From: Pollutimonas sp035515055
GTDB taxonomy: Bacteria > Pseudomonadota > Gammaproteobacteria > Burkholderiales > Burkholderiaceae_B
Length of the DNA: 64,000 nt
Assembly: GCA_035515055.1 (NCBI GenBank)
Contig: DATJBV010000078.1
Location: 1-64,000 of the forward strand
Direction: 5' to 3'
Shown: positions 1-7,723 of the stretch, piece by piece
Layout of the letters: every line of letters starts with the position of its first letter
Numbering within the stretch: the first letter of the stretch is position 1
Position numbers and translations under genes: made by a program
Notes under the pieces: generated by a model
What the model was told of the DNA's origin: nothing
Databases searched by the model: none
Seen by the model: only the letters and a program-made list of their open reading frames with translations

Positions 1-2
1 AT

Positions 3-80
3 CGCGAACGCCTGAGTCCTACCCGGGCACGGCTCGCGAGCTACGGCATAGACTACATCGGCATAGACTACTTGCAGTAG
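3..80 (+). CDS. possible C-terminal end of an upstream gene (partial)
   Basis: An open frame runs from the window edge to a TAG at 78-80 and encodes about 25 residues ending in YGIDYIGIDYLQ. It would converge on the MBL-fold gene whose stop is at 104. The stretch carries a 12-nt direct repeat (GGCATAGACTAC at 45-56 and 60-71) that produces the repeated GIDY. I do not recognise the product, and so short a frame may be chance. Confidence 0.25.
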   Translation, partial: RERLSPTRARLASYGIDYIGIDYLQ

Positions 81-103
81 CCTGGCGCGCAAAAGGAATT
101 GGA

Positions 104-1174
104 CTACATGCGCCGGAACCGGATCACGCCGTCGTCGCCCACAATCCGCTCCAGCTGGTCGTCGAAATACAAGGCATGCAGATGCGCCAACGCCTCGCCC
201 ATCGCGAACGTCAGTTGATGAAGGTCCAGCTCGCGCCGGAACAGGACAGGCACGATGTCCGTCGTACTGCGCGGCTCGTGACAGGCGCTCAGCACCTCGG
301 CCAGACGCTCGGCATGATGCGCGTGCTGCTGTGCAATTCGTTCATGCATCCCGCGGAATGGGCGTCCGTGCGATGGCAGCACCAGCGTATCTTCCGGCAA
401 ATCATCGTACGCACGCAAAGAATTCAGGTACAGCGGCAACGGGTTCGCTTGCGGCTCGAAATCGAACACACTGACGTTCGTCGAGATCCGCGGCAGCAGC
501 ATGTCGCCTGAGATCAGCACTTGCAGTGTGTCGCTATACAACGACGCATGTTCCGGCGCATGCCCATAGCCGACGATCACCCGCCATTCGCGCCCGCCTA
601 TGGAAATCCGGTCGCCGTTCATGATGCGGCAGAACCGCGCCGGCACGTCGGGCACGAGGTTAGGGTAATAGTTCGCCCGTTGACGGATTTGCTCCTGGGC
701 CTCTGGGTCGACCAAGCCATGGCGCGTAAAGTGTTCCACCGCGGAGCCGCCAGTAGGACCGCCGGCGCTTGCGCCATTGACCGATGGCCGCGACCACAAG
801 CGTGCAACGGCGTAGTCAGTCATCGTCATCCATAGCGGCGCATTCCAGCGCTCGCACAGCCAATAGGCCAGGCCGACATGGTCGGGGTGCATGTGCGTCA
901 CGATCACCCGCAACACGGGCAGGCCGTCCAGCGCATTCTCGAACACCTGCTCCCACAGCGCTTTCACCTCGTCGCGCGAAACCCCGCAGTCCACGACGGT
1001 CCAGCCTTCGCGGCCATCGATTTCGTCGCGCAACAGCCAAAGGTTGATGTGGTTGAGTGCGAACGGCAATGGCATTTGAATCCAGCGCACGCCGTCGGCT
1101 ACCGCCTGGGCGTGGCCCGGCTCAGGAATCGCGTCGCCCCAAGGATAAGTAAGTTTCTGTTCATTTGGATTCAT
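104..1174 (-). CDS. MBL-fold (metallo-beta-lactamase superfamily) hydrolase of the LiuR locus
   Basis: Cytoplasmic metallo-hydrolase of 356 aa. The zinc-ligand motif THMHPDHVG (HxHxDH) is followed by a later GHAPEH histidine and an SGDMLLPRIS segment with the bridging aspartate; a C-terminal LPSHGRPF supplies the last histidine. The frame is open to 1252, but I chose ATG 1174 because GGAGA lies just before it and the extension would cross the operator. It is divergent from liuR with a palindrome between the starts, so it is probably a regulon member. The substrate is not readable from sequence; an acyl-thioester or glutathione thioester is only an inference. Confidence 0.85.
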   Translation of the reverse strand: MNPNEQKLTYPWGDAIPEPGHAQAVADGVRWIQMPLPFALNHINLWLLRDEIDGREGWTVVDCGVSRDEVKALWEQVFENALDGLPVLRVIVTHMHPDHVGLAYWLCERWNAPLWMTMTDYAVARLWSRPSVNGASAGGPTGGSAVEHFTRHGLVDPEAQEQIRQRANYYPNLVPDVPARFCRIMNGDRISIGGREWRVIVGYGHAPEHASLYSDTLQVLISGDMLLPRISTNVSVFDFEPQANPLPLYLNSLRAYDDLPEDTLVLPSHGRPFRGMHERIAQQHAHHAERLAEVLSACHEPRSTTDIVPVLFRRELDLHQLTFAMGEALAHLHALYFDDQLERIVGDDGVIRFRRM

Positions 1175-1227
1175 GGACTTGTCTCCGTGTTTTTGCTGTA
1201 TGCCTGATCGACGTATTATGGCATCAT

Positions 1228-1247
1228 AGTTTACGTTAACGTAAACT
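1228..1247. promoter_or_regulatory. LiuR-type operator in the divergent liuR/MBL promoter
   Basis: A perfect 20-bp palindrome with core TTTACGTTAACGTAAA ends 4 bp before the liuR start. It matches the remembered LiuR consensus of proteobacteria (TTTACG-centred dyads). The position supports autorepression of liuR and control of the divergent MBL gene. Confidence 0.75.
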
Positions 1248-1251
1248 GCCA

Positions 1252-1650
1252 ATGCACAAACCCATGACCGAGCCCACCTGGACCATCTCCGAGCTTGCGC
1301 AAGAGTTCTCCATTACTCCGCGCACCATACGCTTCTATGAAGATCAAGGCATTGTCAGCCCTGGCCGTGAAGGGCGCAACCGCGTGTATCACGCCCGCGA
1401 CCGTACCCGCCTGAAGCTGGCTTTACGCGGCAAGCGCCTGGGCCTCCAACTAGCCGAGATCCTTAGCCTGATCGACATGTACGACGGGCCGGGCGACACT
1501 ACCGCGCAGTTGCGTCATTACATGAGCGTCCTCCAAATGCATCGCAACATGCTCGAGCAGCAGCGCAAAGACATCGACGAAACACTCAAAGAAATCCAAC
1601 GGCAGGAAACCCATTGTGAGACGTTGTTGGCGGAAAGAAACGCCGGATAG
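1252..1650 (+). CDS. liuR: MerR-family transcriptional regulator LiuR
   Basis: Small regulator (132 aa). The N-terminal winged-helix domain reads WTISELAQEFSITPRTIRFYEDQGIVSPGR, followed by the wing (NRVYHARDRTRLK) and a C-terminal coiled-coil dimer helix ending in REQ-type heptads. No cysteine-rich effector site is present, as expected for LiuR, which responds to branched-chain or leucine-pathway acyl-CoAs rather than metals. It heads the liuA-aceK-thiolase cluster and has its own palindromic operator next to the start. An internal ATG five codons downstream (MTEPTW) is an alternative start. Confidence 0.85.
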   Translation: MHKPMTEPTWTISELAQEFSITPRTIRFYEDQGIVSPGREGRNRVYHARDRTRLKLALRGKRLGLQLAEILSLIDMYDGPGDTTAQLRHYMSVLQMHRNMLEQQRKDIDETLKEIQRQETHCETLLAERNAG

Positions 1651-1688
1651 CATCCAGAATCATCAAGCCCAAGGGAAAACCCTTATAG

Positions 1689-1710
1689 TTGACGTTTACG
1701 TAAACGTAAT
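1689..1710. promoter_or_regulatory. two overlapping LiuR-type operators upstream of liuA
   Basis: The sites TTGACGTTTACGTAAA (1689-1704) and TTTACGTAAACGTAAT (1695-1710) each match the liuR operator core with two differences. They overlap with a 6-bp offset and share a 16-bp perfect dyad at 1692-1707. An AT-rich stretch (taatataaatatac) follows at once and may hold the -10 of the liuA promoter. The liuA start is about 80 bp downstream. Confidence 0.7.
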
Positions 1711-1790
1711 ATAAATATACTTTCCAACCAAAACCCGCCAGGCTGACATTGCCGCCTGACGTCCATACGCACCTGCTACTGGAGACGACA

Positions 1791-2969
1791 TTGAATATTC
1801 CCGGCCTAAATTTCGACCTGGGTTCCGACCTGGACATGCTGCGCGATGCAGTTCACGACTTTGCTCAGGCGGAAATCGCGCCGCTCGCGGCCGAGGTTGA
1901 CCGCAGCGACCAGTTCCCCATGGACCTGTGGCGCAAGTTCGGCGACCTTGGCCTGCTCGGAATGACGGTCAGCGAAACCTATGGCGGCGCCAACATGGGT
2001 TACTTGGCGCACATGATCGCCATGGAAGAAATTTCGCGCGCCAGCGCGTCCGTCGGGCTGTCGTACGGCGCTCATTCGAACCTGTGCGTGAACCAGATCA
2101 ACCGCAACGGCACTGAAGCGCAAAAACAAAAATACTTGCCTAAGCTTATTTCAGGCGAGCACGTCGGTGCGCTTGCCATGAGCGAGCCGGGTGCGGGATC
2201 TGACGTCATCAGCATGAAGCTGCGGGCCGAAAAGAAAGGCGACCGCTACGTCCTGAACGGCAATAAAATGTGGATTACCAACGGTCCCGATGCCGATACG
2301 CTGGTCGTCTACGCCAAGACGGATCCAGCCGCAAATGCGCGGGGCATCACCGCCTTCATCGTGGAAAAGGGCTACAAAGGTTTTTCCGTGGCGCAAAAGC
2401 TCGACAAGCTGGGGATGCGCGGCAGCCATACCGGTGAACTGGTGTTCCAGGACTGCGAAGTCCCTGAAGAAAACGTGCTCGGCCAATTGAACGGCGGCGC
2501 CAAGGTCTTGATGAGCGGGTTGGACTACGAACGCGCCGTGCTGGCGGGCGGCCCATTGGGCATCATGCAGGGTGTCATGGACATCGTCGTGCCTTACATC
2601 CACGATCGCAAGCAGTTCGGCCAAGCCATCGGCGAATTTCAACTCATTCAAGGCAAAGTCGCCGATCTCTACACGACACTGCAAGCCAGCCGCGCGTTTT
2701 GCTATGCCGTCGGCAAGAACCTCGACAAACTTGGCACCGGCCACGTGCGCGAGGTGCGCAAGGATTGCGCCGCCGTCATTCTGTACTGCGCCGAAAAGGC
2801 CACCTGGATGGCCGGCGAGGGCATACAAATCCTGGGCGGCAATGGCTATATCAATGAGTACCCCGTCGGGCGCCTATGGCGCGATGCCAAGCTATATGAA
2901 ATTGGCGCCGGTACGAGCGAAATCCGCCGGATGCTGATCGGGCGCGAACTCTTCAACGAAACGGCTTAA
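1791..2969 (+). CDS. liuA: isovaleryl-CoA dehydrogenase (acyl-CoA dehydrogenase family)
   Basis: FAD enzyme (392 aa) that oxidises isovaleryl-CoA to 3-methylcrotonyl-CoA in leucine catabolism. Visible family marks are SEPGAGSDV and MWITNGPDADTLVVYAKT in the FAD/acyl-binding middle domain, and the C-terminal QILGGNGYINEYPVGRLWRDAKLYEIGAGTSE signature split over several motifs. The catalytic glutamate of this subfamily should lie in the GLDYERAVLAGG region. TTG at 1791 is preferred over the upstream in-frame TTG at 1749: GGAG sits at 1781-1784 and MNIPGLNFDLG matches the usual N terminus. The LiuR dyads upstream and liuB/liuD downstream support liuA over a generic dehydrogenase. Confidence 0.88.
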   Translation: MNIPGLNFDLGSDLDMLRDAVHDFAQAEIAPLAAEVDRSDQFPMDLWRKFGDLGLLGMTVSETYGGANMGYLAHMIAMEEISRASASVGLSYGAHSNLCVNQINRNGTEAQKQKYLPKLISGEHVGALAMSEPGAGSDVISMKLRAEKKGDRYVLNGNKMWITNGPDADTLVVYAKTDPAANARGITAFIVEKGYKGFSVAQKLDKLGMRGSHTGELVFQDCEVPEENVLGQLNGGAKVLMSGLDYERAVLAGGPLGIMQGVMDIVVPYIHDRKQFGQAIGEFQLIQGKVADLYTTLQASRAFCYAVGKNLDKLGTGHVREVRKDCAAVILYCAEKATWMAGEGIQILGGNGYINEYPVGRLWRDAKLYEIGAGTSEIRRMLIGRELFNETA

Positions 2970-2982
2970 TTTCCGCCTTCTA

Positions 2983-4866
2983 ATGACTTACGTCGGAGAT
3001 CATCTGCGCGTCGAGCAGGTATCGCGCCCCGGACTGTCGCCACAGACGGTGGCGCGGACCATACTCGATGGCTTCAATCGCCACTACGCCCTGTTTCGCT
3101 ACGGGGCGCAGCGCGCCAAGTCATTATTTGAATCCGCCAACTGGCGCGGCATCCAGCAATTATCGCGCGAACGTATCGAATATTACGATACGCGCGTGCG
3201 CGAGTGCACGACGCAGCTGAACACCGCCTTGAAGGGCAGCGACGCCAGCCCCAACGGCGCTTCGGCTCAGGAAAGCCTGACGCCGGCCCAACTGGCGTTC
3301 TGGCAGTCGGTGAAGACAGAGTTCGTCTCTTTGCTGGCTGGCCACCGCCAACCGGAATGCGCCGAAACCTTCTTCAATTCCGTGTCGTGCCATATACTGC
3401 ACCGCGACTATTTCCACAACGATTTCCTCTTTGTACGCCCGGCGATCGCCACCGATTACCTCGACAGCAAGTTGCCGTCGTATCGGGTCTACTACCCCAT
3501 CGCCGAAGGCCTGGAGAAATCGCTGATCAAGATGGTTGCCGACTTCGGCTTGGCTGCGCCATTCGCCGACCTGCCCGCCGATGCGCGCCGCATAGCCCGA
3601 ATGGCAATACGGCAGTTGCGCGGCAGTATTCCGGTGGGCGCCGGCCAGCGCATTTCACCCGACTGCCAGATCCATGTCCTCAATTCCTTGTTTTTTCGGA
3701 ACAAGGGGGCGTATGTCGTTGGGCGCCTGGTCAACCAAGGCACGACTTTTCCCTTTGCCATTGCGTTGCTGCACACGCCGTCCGGGCATATTCAAGCAGA
3801 TGCGCTGCTCCACAATGCCGATGATCTGAGCACGCTATTCAGCTTTACTCGCGCCTATTTCCTTGTCGATATGGAAACGCCGGCGGCCTACGTCAACTTT
3901 CTGAATTCCTTGCTGCCCCGCAAGCCCAAGGCCGAGATCTACACGACCATCGGGCTGCAGAAACAGGGCAAGACGCTGTTTTACCGGGACTTCCTGCACC
4001 ACCTGGCCCACTCGCACGATGCATTCGACATTGCACCCGGCATAAAAGGCATGGTCATGACCGTGTTCACGCTGCCGTCGTATCCCTATGTCTTCAAGTT
4101 GATACGCGACCGTATCGCCAAGGACGGCATGGACCACGCCACGGTGCGGCGCAAATACCAGTTGGTGAAGAAGCACGATCGCGTGGGCCGCATGGCCGAC
4201 ACCTGGGAATATTCCCAGGTCGCTTTGCCGCGCAAGCGATGCTCGCCCGCCCTACTGGCCGAATTGCGCGATCAGGTGCCCAGCCTTCTTGAAGAGCTGG
4301 ACGATGTCATTATCTTGCGCCATGTCTATATCGAGAGGCGCATGACGCCCCTGAATTTGTACCTTGCACGCGTTTCAGACGCCGTGCTGGATACGGCGGT
4401 GAAAGGCTATGGCGATGCCATACGCGAATTGGCCGCCGCCAACATTTTCCCCGGCGATATGCTGTTCAAGAACTTTGGTGTCACCCGCCTTGGACGTGTT
4501 GTATTCTACGATTACGACGAAATTCAGCACATGACGGAAATGAATTTCCGGCGCATTCCGCCAGCACCGAACGAAGAAGCCGAGCTCTCCAACGAGCCTT
4601 GGTATCCGGTGGGAGCCAACGATGTATTTCCTGAAGAATTTCGCTATTTCCTGCTGGGCGACCCGCGCGTGCGCACGGCGTTCCTTAAACATCACGCCGC
4701 CCTGCTCGAGGCCGAGTGGTGGCAAGCCTGCCGCGAACGCGCCGCGCAAGGCCGTATTGAAGACATCTTCCCCTACGAACCTCAACGACGCCTTCATTCC
4801 TCGAGCGCCGGTAGCCCTGCAGTCGCAACTTCTCTTTCGCACCCCTTAGGAGCAAATAATGTCTGA
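2983..4866 (+). CDS. aceK: isocitrate dehydrogenase kinase/phosphatase AceK
   Basis: Bifunctional enzyme (627 aa) that phosphorylates and dephosphorylates isocitrate dehydrogenase, setting flux between the TCA cycle and the glyoxylate bypass. It opens with the typical VARTILDGFNRHYALFR. The C-terminal kinase-like half has the nucleotide-binding region GIKGMVMTVFTLPSYPYVFK and the catalytic segment NIFPGDMLFKNFGVTR followed by VVFYDYDE. It starts 13 bp after liuA, and its last 8 bp overlap the thiolase start, so it is a true member of the leucine operon. In enterobacteria aceK follows aceBA; that context is missing here. Confidence 0.93.
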   Translation: MTYVGDHLRVEQVSRPGLSPQTVARTILDGFNRHYALFRYGAQRAKSLFESANWRGIQQLSRERIEYYDTRVRECTTQLNTALKGSDASPNGASAQESLTPAQLAFWQSVKTEFVSLLAGHRQPECAETFFNSVSCHILHRDYFHNDFLFVRPAIATDYLDSKLPSYRVYYPIAEGLEKSLIKMVADFGLAAPFADLPADARRIARMAIRQLRGSIPVGAGQRISPDCQIHVLNSLFFRNKGAYVVGRLVNQGTTFPFAIALLHTPSGHIQADALLHNADDLSTLFSFTRAYFLVDMETPAAYVNFLNSLLPRKPKAEIYTTIGLQKQGKTLFYRDFLHHLAHSHDAFDIAPGIKGMVMTVFTLPSYPYVFKLIRDRIAKDGMDHATVRRKYQLVKKHDRVGRMADTWEYSQVALPRKRCSPALLAELRDQVPSLLEELDDVIILRHVYIERRMTPLNLYLARVSDAVLDTAVKGYGDAIRELAAANIFPGDMLFKNFGVTRLGRVVFYDYDEIQHMTEMNFRRIPPAPNEEAELSNEPWYPVGANDVFPEEFRYFLLGDPRVRTAFLKHHAALLEAEWWQACRERAAQGRIEDIFPYEPQRRLHSSSAGSPAVATSLSHPLGANNV

Positions 4867-6040
4867 CCCTATTGTTCTAGTTTCCGTCGCCCGCACCCCC
4901 ATGGGCAGTATGATGGGCGCCCTGTCCGGGCTCGCCGCGCATGAGCTTGGCGCTATCGTCATCAAGGCCGCCATTGAGCGCGCCGGCATACAGGTCGACG
5001 CCGTCGATGAAGTCATCATGGGCAACGTGTTGCAGGCCGGCCAAGGCCAGGCGCCCGCCCGCCAGGCCGCGCTGGGCGCCGGACTGCCGCTCGGCGTGGG
5101 CTGCACCACGATCCACAAGGTATGCGGATCGGGCTTGAAGGCGGCCATGTTCGGCCATGACATCATCACGGCGGGAAGCGCCGACGTCGTCGTCGCCGGC
5201 GGCCAGGAGAGCATGAGCAATGCGCCCTACCTATTACTGCGCGGCCGTCAAGGCTACCGTTATGGCCACTCCACCGTCTACGACCACATGGCGCTCGACG
5301 GCCTGGAAGACGCCTATCAGCGCGGCACAGCCATGGGCGTGTTCGCTGAACAATGTGCCGACAAGTACACGTTCACCCGCGAACAGCAAGATGCCTTCTC
5401 GCTCGAGTCCCTGCGCCGCGCCCGCACGGCCAACGAAGATGGCAGCTTCAAGTGGGAAATCGCACCCGTGACCGTGGCCGGCCGCAAGGGCGACACAGTC
5501 ATCGACACGGACGAGGCGCCAGCCCGCGCCATGCCTGAAAAAATCCCGACGCTCAAGCCGGCATTCAAGAAGGACGGCACCGTCACCGCCGCGAACTCGT
5601 CGTCGATTTCCGATGGCGCCGCGGCCATGGTCATGATGCGGGAATCCACCGCCCAGAAGCTGGGTGCAACGCCATTGGCGCGTATCGTCTGCCATAGCCA
5701 GCATTCCCAAGAGCCCGGCTGGTTCACCACCGCGCCAGTGGCCGCCATCCAAAAGCTGTTGACCAAGGCGGGCTGGACCGCCGATCAGGTGGATTTGTAC
5801 GAAATCAACGAAGCATTTGCCGTCGTCACCATGGCCGCCATGGTCGACCTGAAGCTGTCTCACGAGAAAGTCAACATCCACGGCGGCGCCACGGCGTTGG
5901 GCCACCCTATCGGCGCTTCCGGCGCCCGCCTGCTCACCACCTTGGTTGGCGCGCTGCGTAAAACCGGCGGCAAGCGCGGTGTTGCCTCGTTGTGCATAGG
6001 CGGCGGCGAAGCCGTCGCCCTGGCCATCGAAATGGTTTAA
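4859..6040 (+). CDS. acetyl-CoA C-acyltransferase (thiolase)
   Basis: Cytoplasmic thiolase (393 aa). The acylated cysteine is C89 in KVCGSGLKA. The C-terminal half has NEAFAVVTMAAM, the catalytic histidine in GGATALGHPIGASGAR, and the proton-shuttling cysteine in CIGGGEAVALA. AGGAG at 4849-4853 provides the ribosome site inside the end of aceK. In the leucine context the likely role is cleavage or formation of acetoacetyl-CoA, after HMG-CoA is split to acetyl-CoA and acetoacetate. A broader beta-oxidation thiolase cannot be excluded. Confidence 0.87.
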   Translation: MSDPIVLVSVARTPMGSMMGALSGLAAHELGAIVIKAAIERAGIQVDAVDEVIMGNVLQAGQGQAPARQAALGAGLPLGVGCTTIHKVCGSGLKAAMFGHDIITAGSADVVVAGGQESMSNAPYLLLRGRQGYRYGHSTVYDHMALDGLEDAYQRGTAMGVFAEQCADKYTFTREQQDAFSLESLRRARTANEDGSFKWEIAPVTVAGRKGDTVIDTDEAPARAMPEKIPTLKPAFKKDGTVTAANSSSISDGAAAMVMMRESTAQKLGATPLARIVCHSQHSQEPGWFTTAPVAAIQKLLTKAGWTADQVDLYEINEAFAVVTMAAMVDLKLSHEKVNIHGGATALGHPIGASGARLLTTLVGALRKTGGKRGVASLCIGGGEAVALAIEMV

Positions 6041-6049
6041 GCCCGTTGG

Positions 6050-6087
6050 AGGCGCCGTCTTGAACGCGGCGCCTTCTTTTTGCGTTT
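6050..6087 (+). terminator. intrinsic terminator between thiolase gene and liuB
   Basis: Perfect 8-bp GC stem AGGCGCCG / CGGCGCCT (6050-6057 and 6067-6074) with a 9-nt loop, followed by the T-rich tract TTCTTTTTGCGTTTTT. The next ribosome site (AGGAAT) follows immediately and liuB starts at 6100, so the hairpin lies inside the gene cluster. Confidence 0.75.
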
Positions 6088-6099
6088 TTAGGAATAGCA

Positions 6100-7707
6100 A
6101 TGCCCGTAATCGAATCCCGGATCAATCCGCGGTCGCAAGCGTTTATCGATAACGCCCGCGCCATGCAGGAACAGGTCGACGACCTGCAGAAACAACTGAC
6201 GCAAACCGCCTTGGGCGGCAGCGCCTCGGCCCGTGCCAAGCATCTTGCGCGCGGCAAGCTGCTGCCGCGCGACCGGGTCGAACGGCTGCTGGACCCCGGG
6301 ACTCCCTTCCTCGAACTTTCGCCCATGGCGGCGCACAACGTATACGACAACGCGGCCCCGGGCGCCGGCCTGATCACCGGCATCGGCCGCATCGCCGGCA
6401 CTGAATGCGTGATCGTATGCAACGATGCCACCGTCAAGGGCGGTACCTATTACCCACTCACCGTCAAAAAGCACCTGAGGGCACAGGAAATCGCCCAACA
6501 GAACAATTTGCCGTGCGTCTACCTGGTCGACTCCGGGGGCGCCAATCTGCCGAACCAGGATGAAGTCTTCCCCGACCGCGAGCACTTCGGGCGCATCTTC
6601 TACAACCAGGCGATTATGTCGTCCATGGGCATCAGCCAAATTGCCGTGGTCATGGGCTCTTGTACGGCCGGGGGCGCATACGTGCCCGCCATGAGCGACG
6701 AATCCATCATCGTGAAGAACCAGGGCACGATCTTTTTGGCCGGCCCTCCTCTAGTGAAGGCGGCCACGGGCGAAGTCGTGACTGCGGAAGACCTGGGCGG
6801 CGGCGATGTACACACTCGCTTGTCCGGCGTGGCCGACCACCTGGCCAATAACGATTTGCATGCGCTGTATCTGGCGCGCAATGCCGTCGAGCGCCTGAAT
6901 CGGCACAAGCCCGTGCAGTTGCGGCGCAAAGCCTTCGCCGAGCCCCTGTACGATCCGCAAGAACTCAATGGCATCATCCCGAACGACACGCGCAAGCCCT
7001 ACGACGTGCGCGAAGTCATCGCCCGCGTGGTCGACGGCTCCGAATTCGACGAGTTCAAGGCGCGCTTCGGCACGACTCTGATCACCGGCTTTGCGCACAT
7101 CCACGGCATGCCGGTGGGCATCATCGCCAACAACGGCGTGCTGTTCTCCGAGGCCGCGCAAAAAGGCACGCACTTCATCGAATTGTGCTGCCAACGCAAG
7201 ATCCCATTGGTTTTCCTTCAGAACATCACTGGCTTCATGGTGGGCCGGCGTTACGAAAATGAAGGCATTGCGCGCCATGGCGCCAAGATGGTCACGGCCG
7301 TTTCGGCTGCAGCCGTACCAAAGTTCACGATCATCATCGGCGGCTCTTTCGGTGCCGGAAACTACGGCATGTGCGGACGCGCCTTCGGTCCCCGGCTGCT
7401 GTTCATGTGGCCCAATGCGCGCATTTCCGTCATGGGCGGCGACCAGGCCGCCGGCGTTCTAGCCACCGTGCGCCGCGACGGCATCGAGGCCAAGGGCAAC
7501 ACGTGGAGCACGGAAGACGAAGAGGCATTCAAGGCGCCTATTCGCGAACAATACGAAAAAGAAGGCCATCCTTATTACGCTTCCGCGCGTCTGTGGGACG
7601 ACGGCATCATCATGCCCGCCGACAGCCGCCGCGTCCTGGCGCTTGGCCTTTCCGCCGCGCTAAATGCCCCAATCGAGGACACACGTTTCGGCGTGTTCCG
7701 CATGTAA
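6100..7707 (+). CDS. liuB: 3-methylcrotonyl-CoA carboxylase, carboxyltransferase (beta) subunit
   Basis: Carboxyltransferase subunit (535 aa) that moves the carboxyl group from biotin to 3-methylcrotonyl-CoA in leucine breakdown. The two crotonase-like halves are visible: an N-terminal LARGKLLPRDRVERLLDPGTPFLEL with DSGGANLPNQDEVFPDREHFGRI, and a C-terminal QNITGFMVGRRYENEGIARHGAKM with GGSFGAGNYGMCGRAFGPR and WPNARISVMGGDQAAGVL. These features fit MCC beta better than propionyl-CoA carboxylase. liuD follows 16 bp downstream. The usual intervening liuC (3-methylglutaconyl-CoA hydratase) is missing. Confidence 0.92.
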   Translation: MPVIESRINPRSQAFIDNARAMQEQVDDLQKQLTQTALGGSASARAKHLARGKLLPRDRVERLLDPGTPFLELSPMAAHNVYDNAAPGAGLITGIGRIAGTECVIVCNDATVKGGTYYPLTVKKHLRAQEIAQQNNLPCVYLVDSGGANLPNQDEVFPDREHFGRIFYNQAIMSSMGISQIAVVMGSCTAGGAYVPAMSDESIIVKNQGTIFLAGPPLVKAATGEVVTAEDLGGGDVHTRLSGVADHLANNDLHALYLARNAVERLNRHKPVQLRRKAFAEPLYDPQELNGIIPNDTRKPYDVREVIARVVDGSEFDEFKARFGTTLITGFAHIHGMPVGIIANNGVLFSEAAQKGTHFIELCCQRKIPLVFLQNITGFMVGRRYENEGIARHGAKMVTAVSAAAVPKFTIIIGGSFGAGNYGMCGRAFGPRLLFMWPNARISVMGGDQAAGVLATVRRDGIEAKGNTWSTEDEEAFKAPIREQYEKEGHPYYASARLWDDGIIMPADSRRVLALGLSAALNAPIEDTRFGVFRM

Positions 7708-7723
7708 TTCCCAAGGAGTCGAT

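Noticed and set aside
5234..6100. Long open frame antisense to the thiolase gene
   Set aside because: The thiolase motifs on the plus strand are unambiguous; the antisense product is a His/Gly/Gln-rich shadow.
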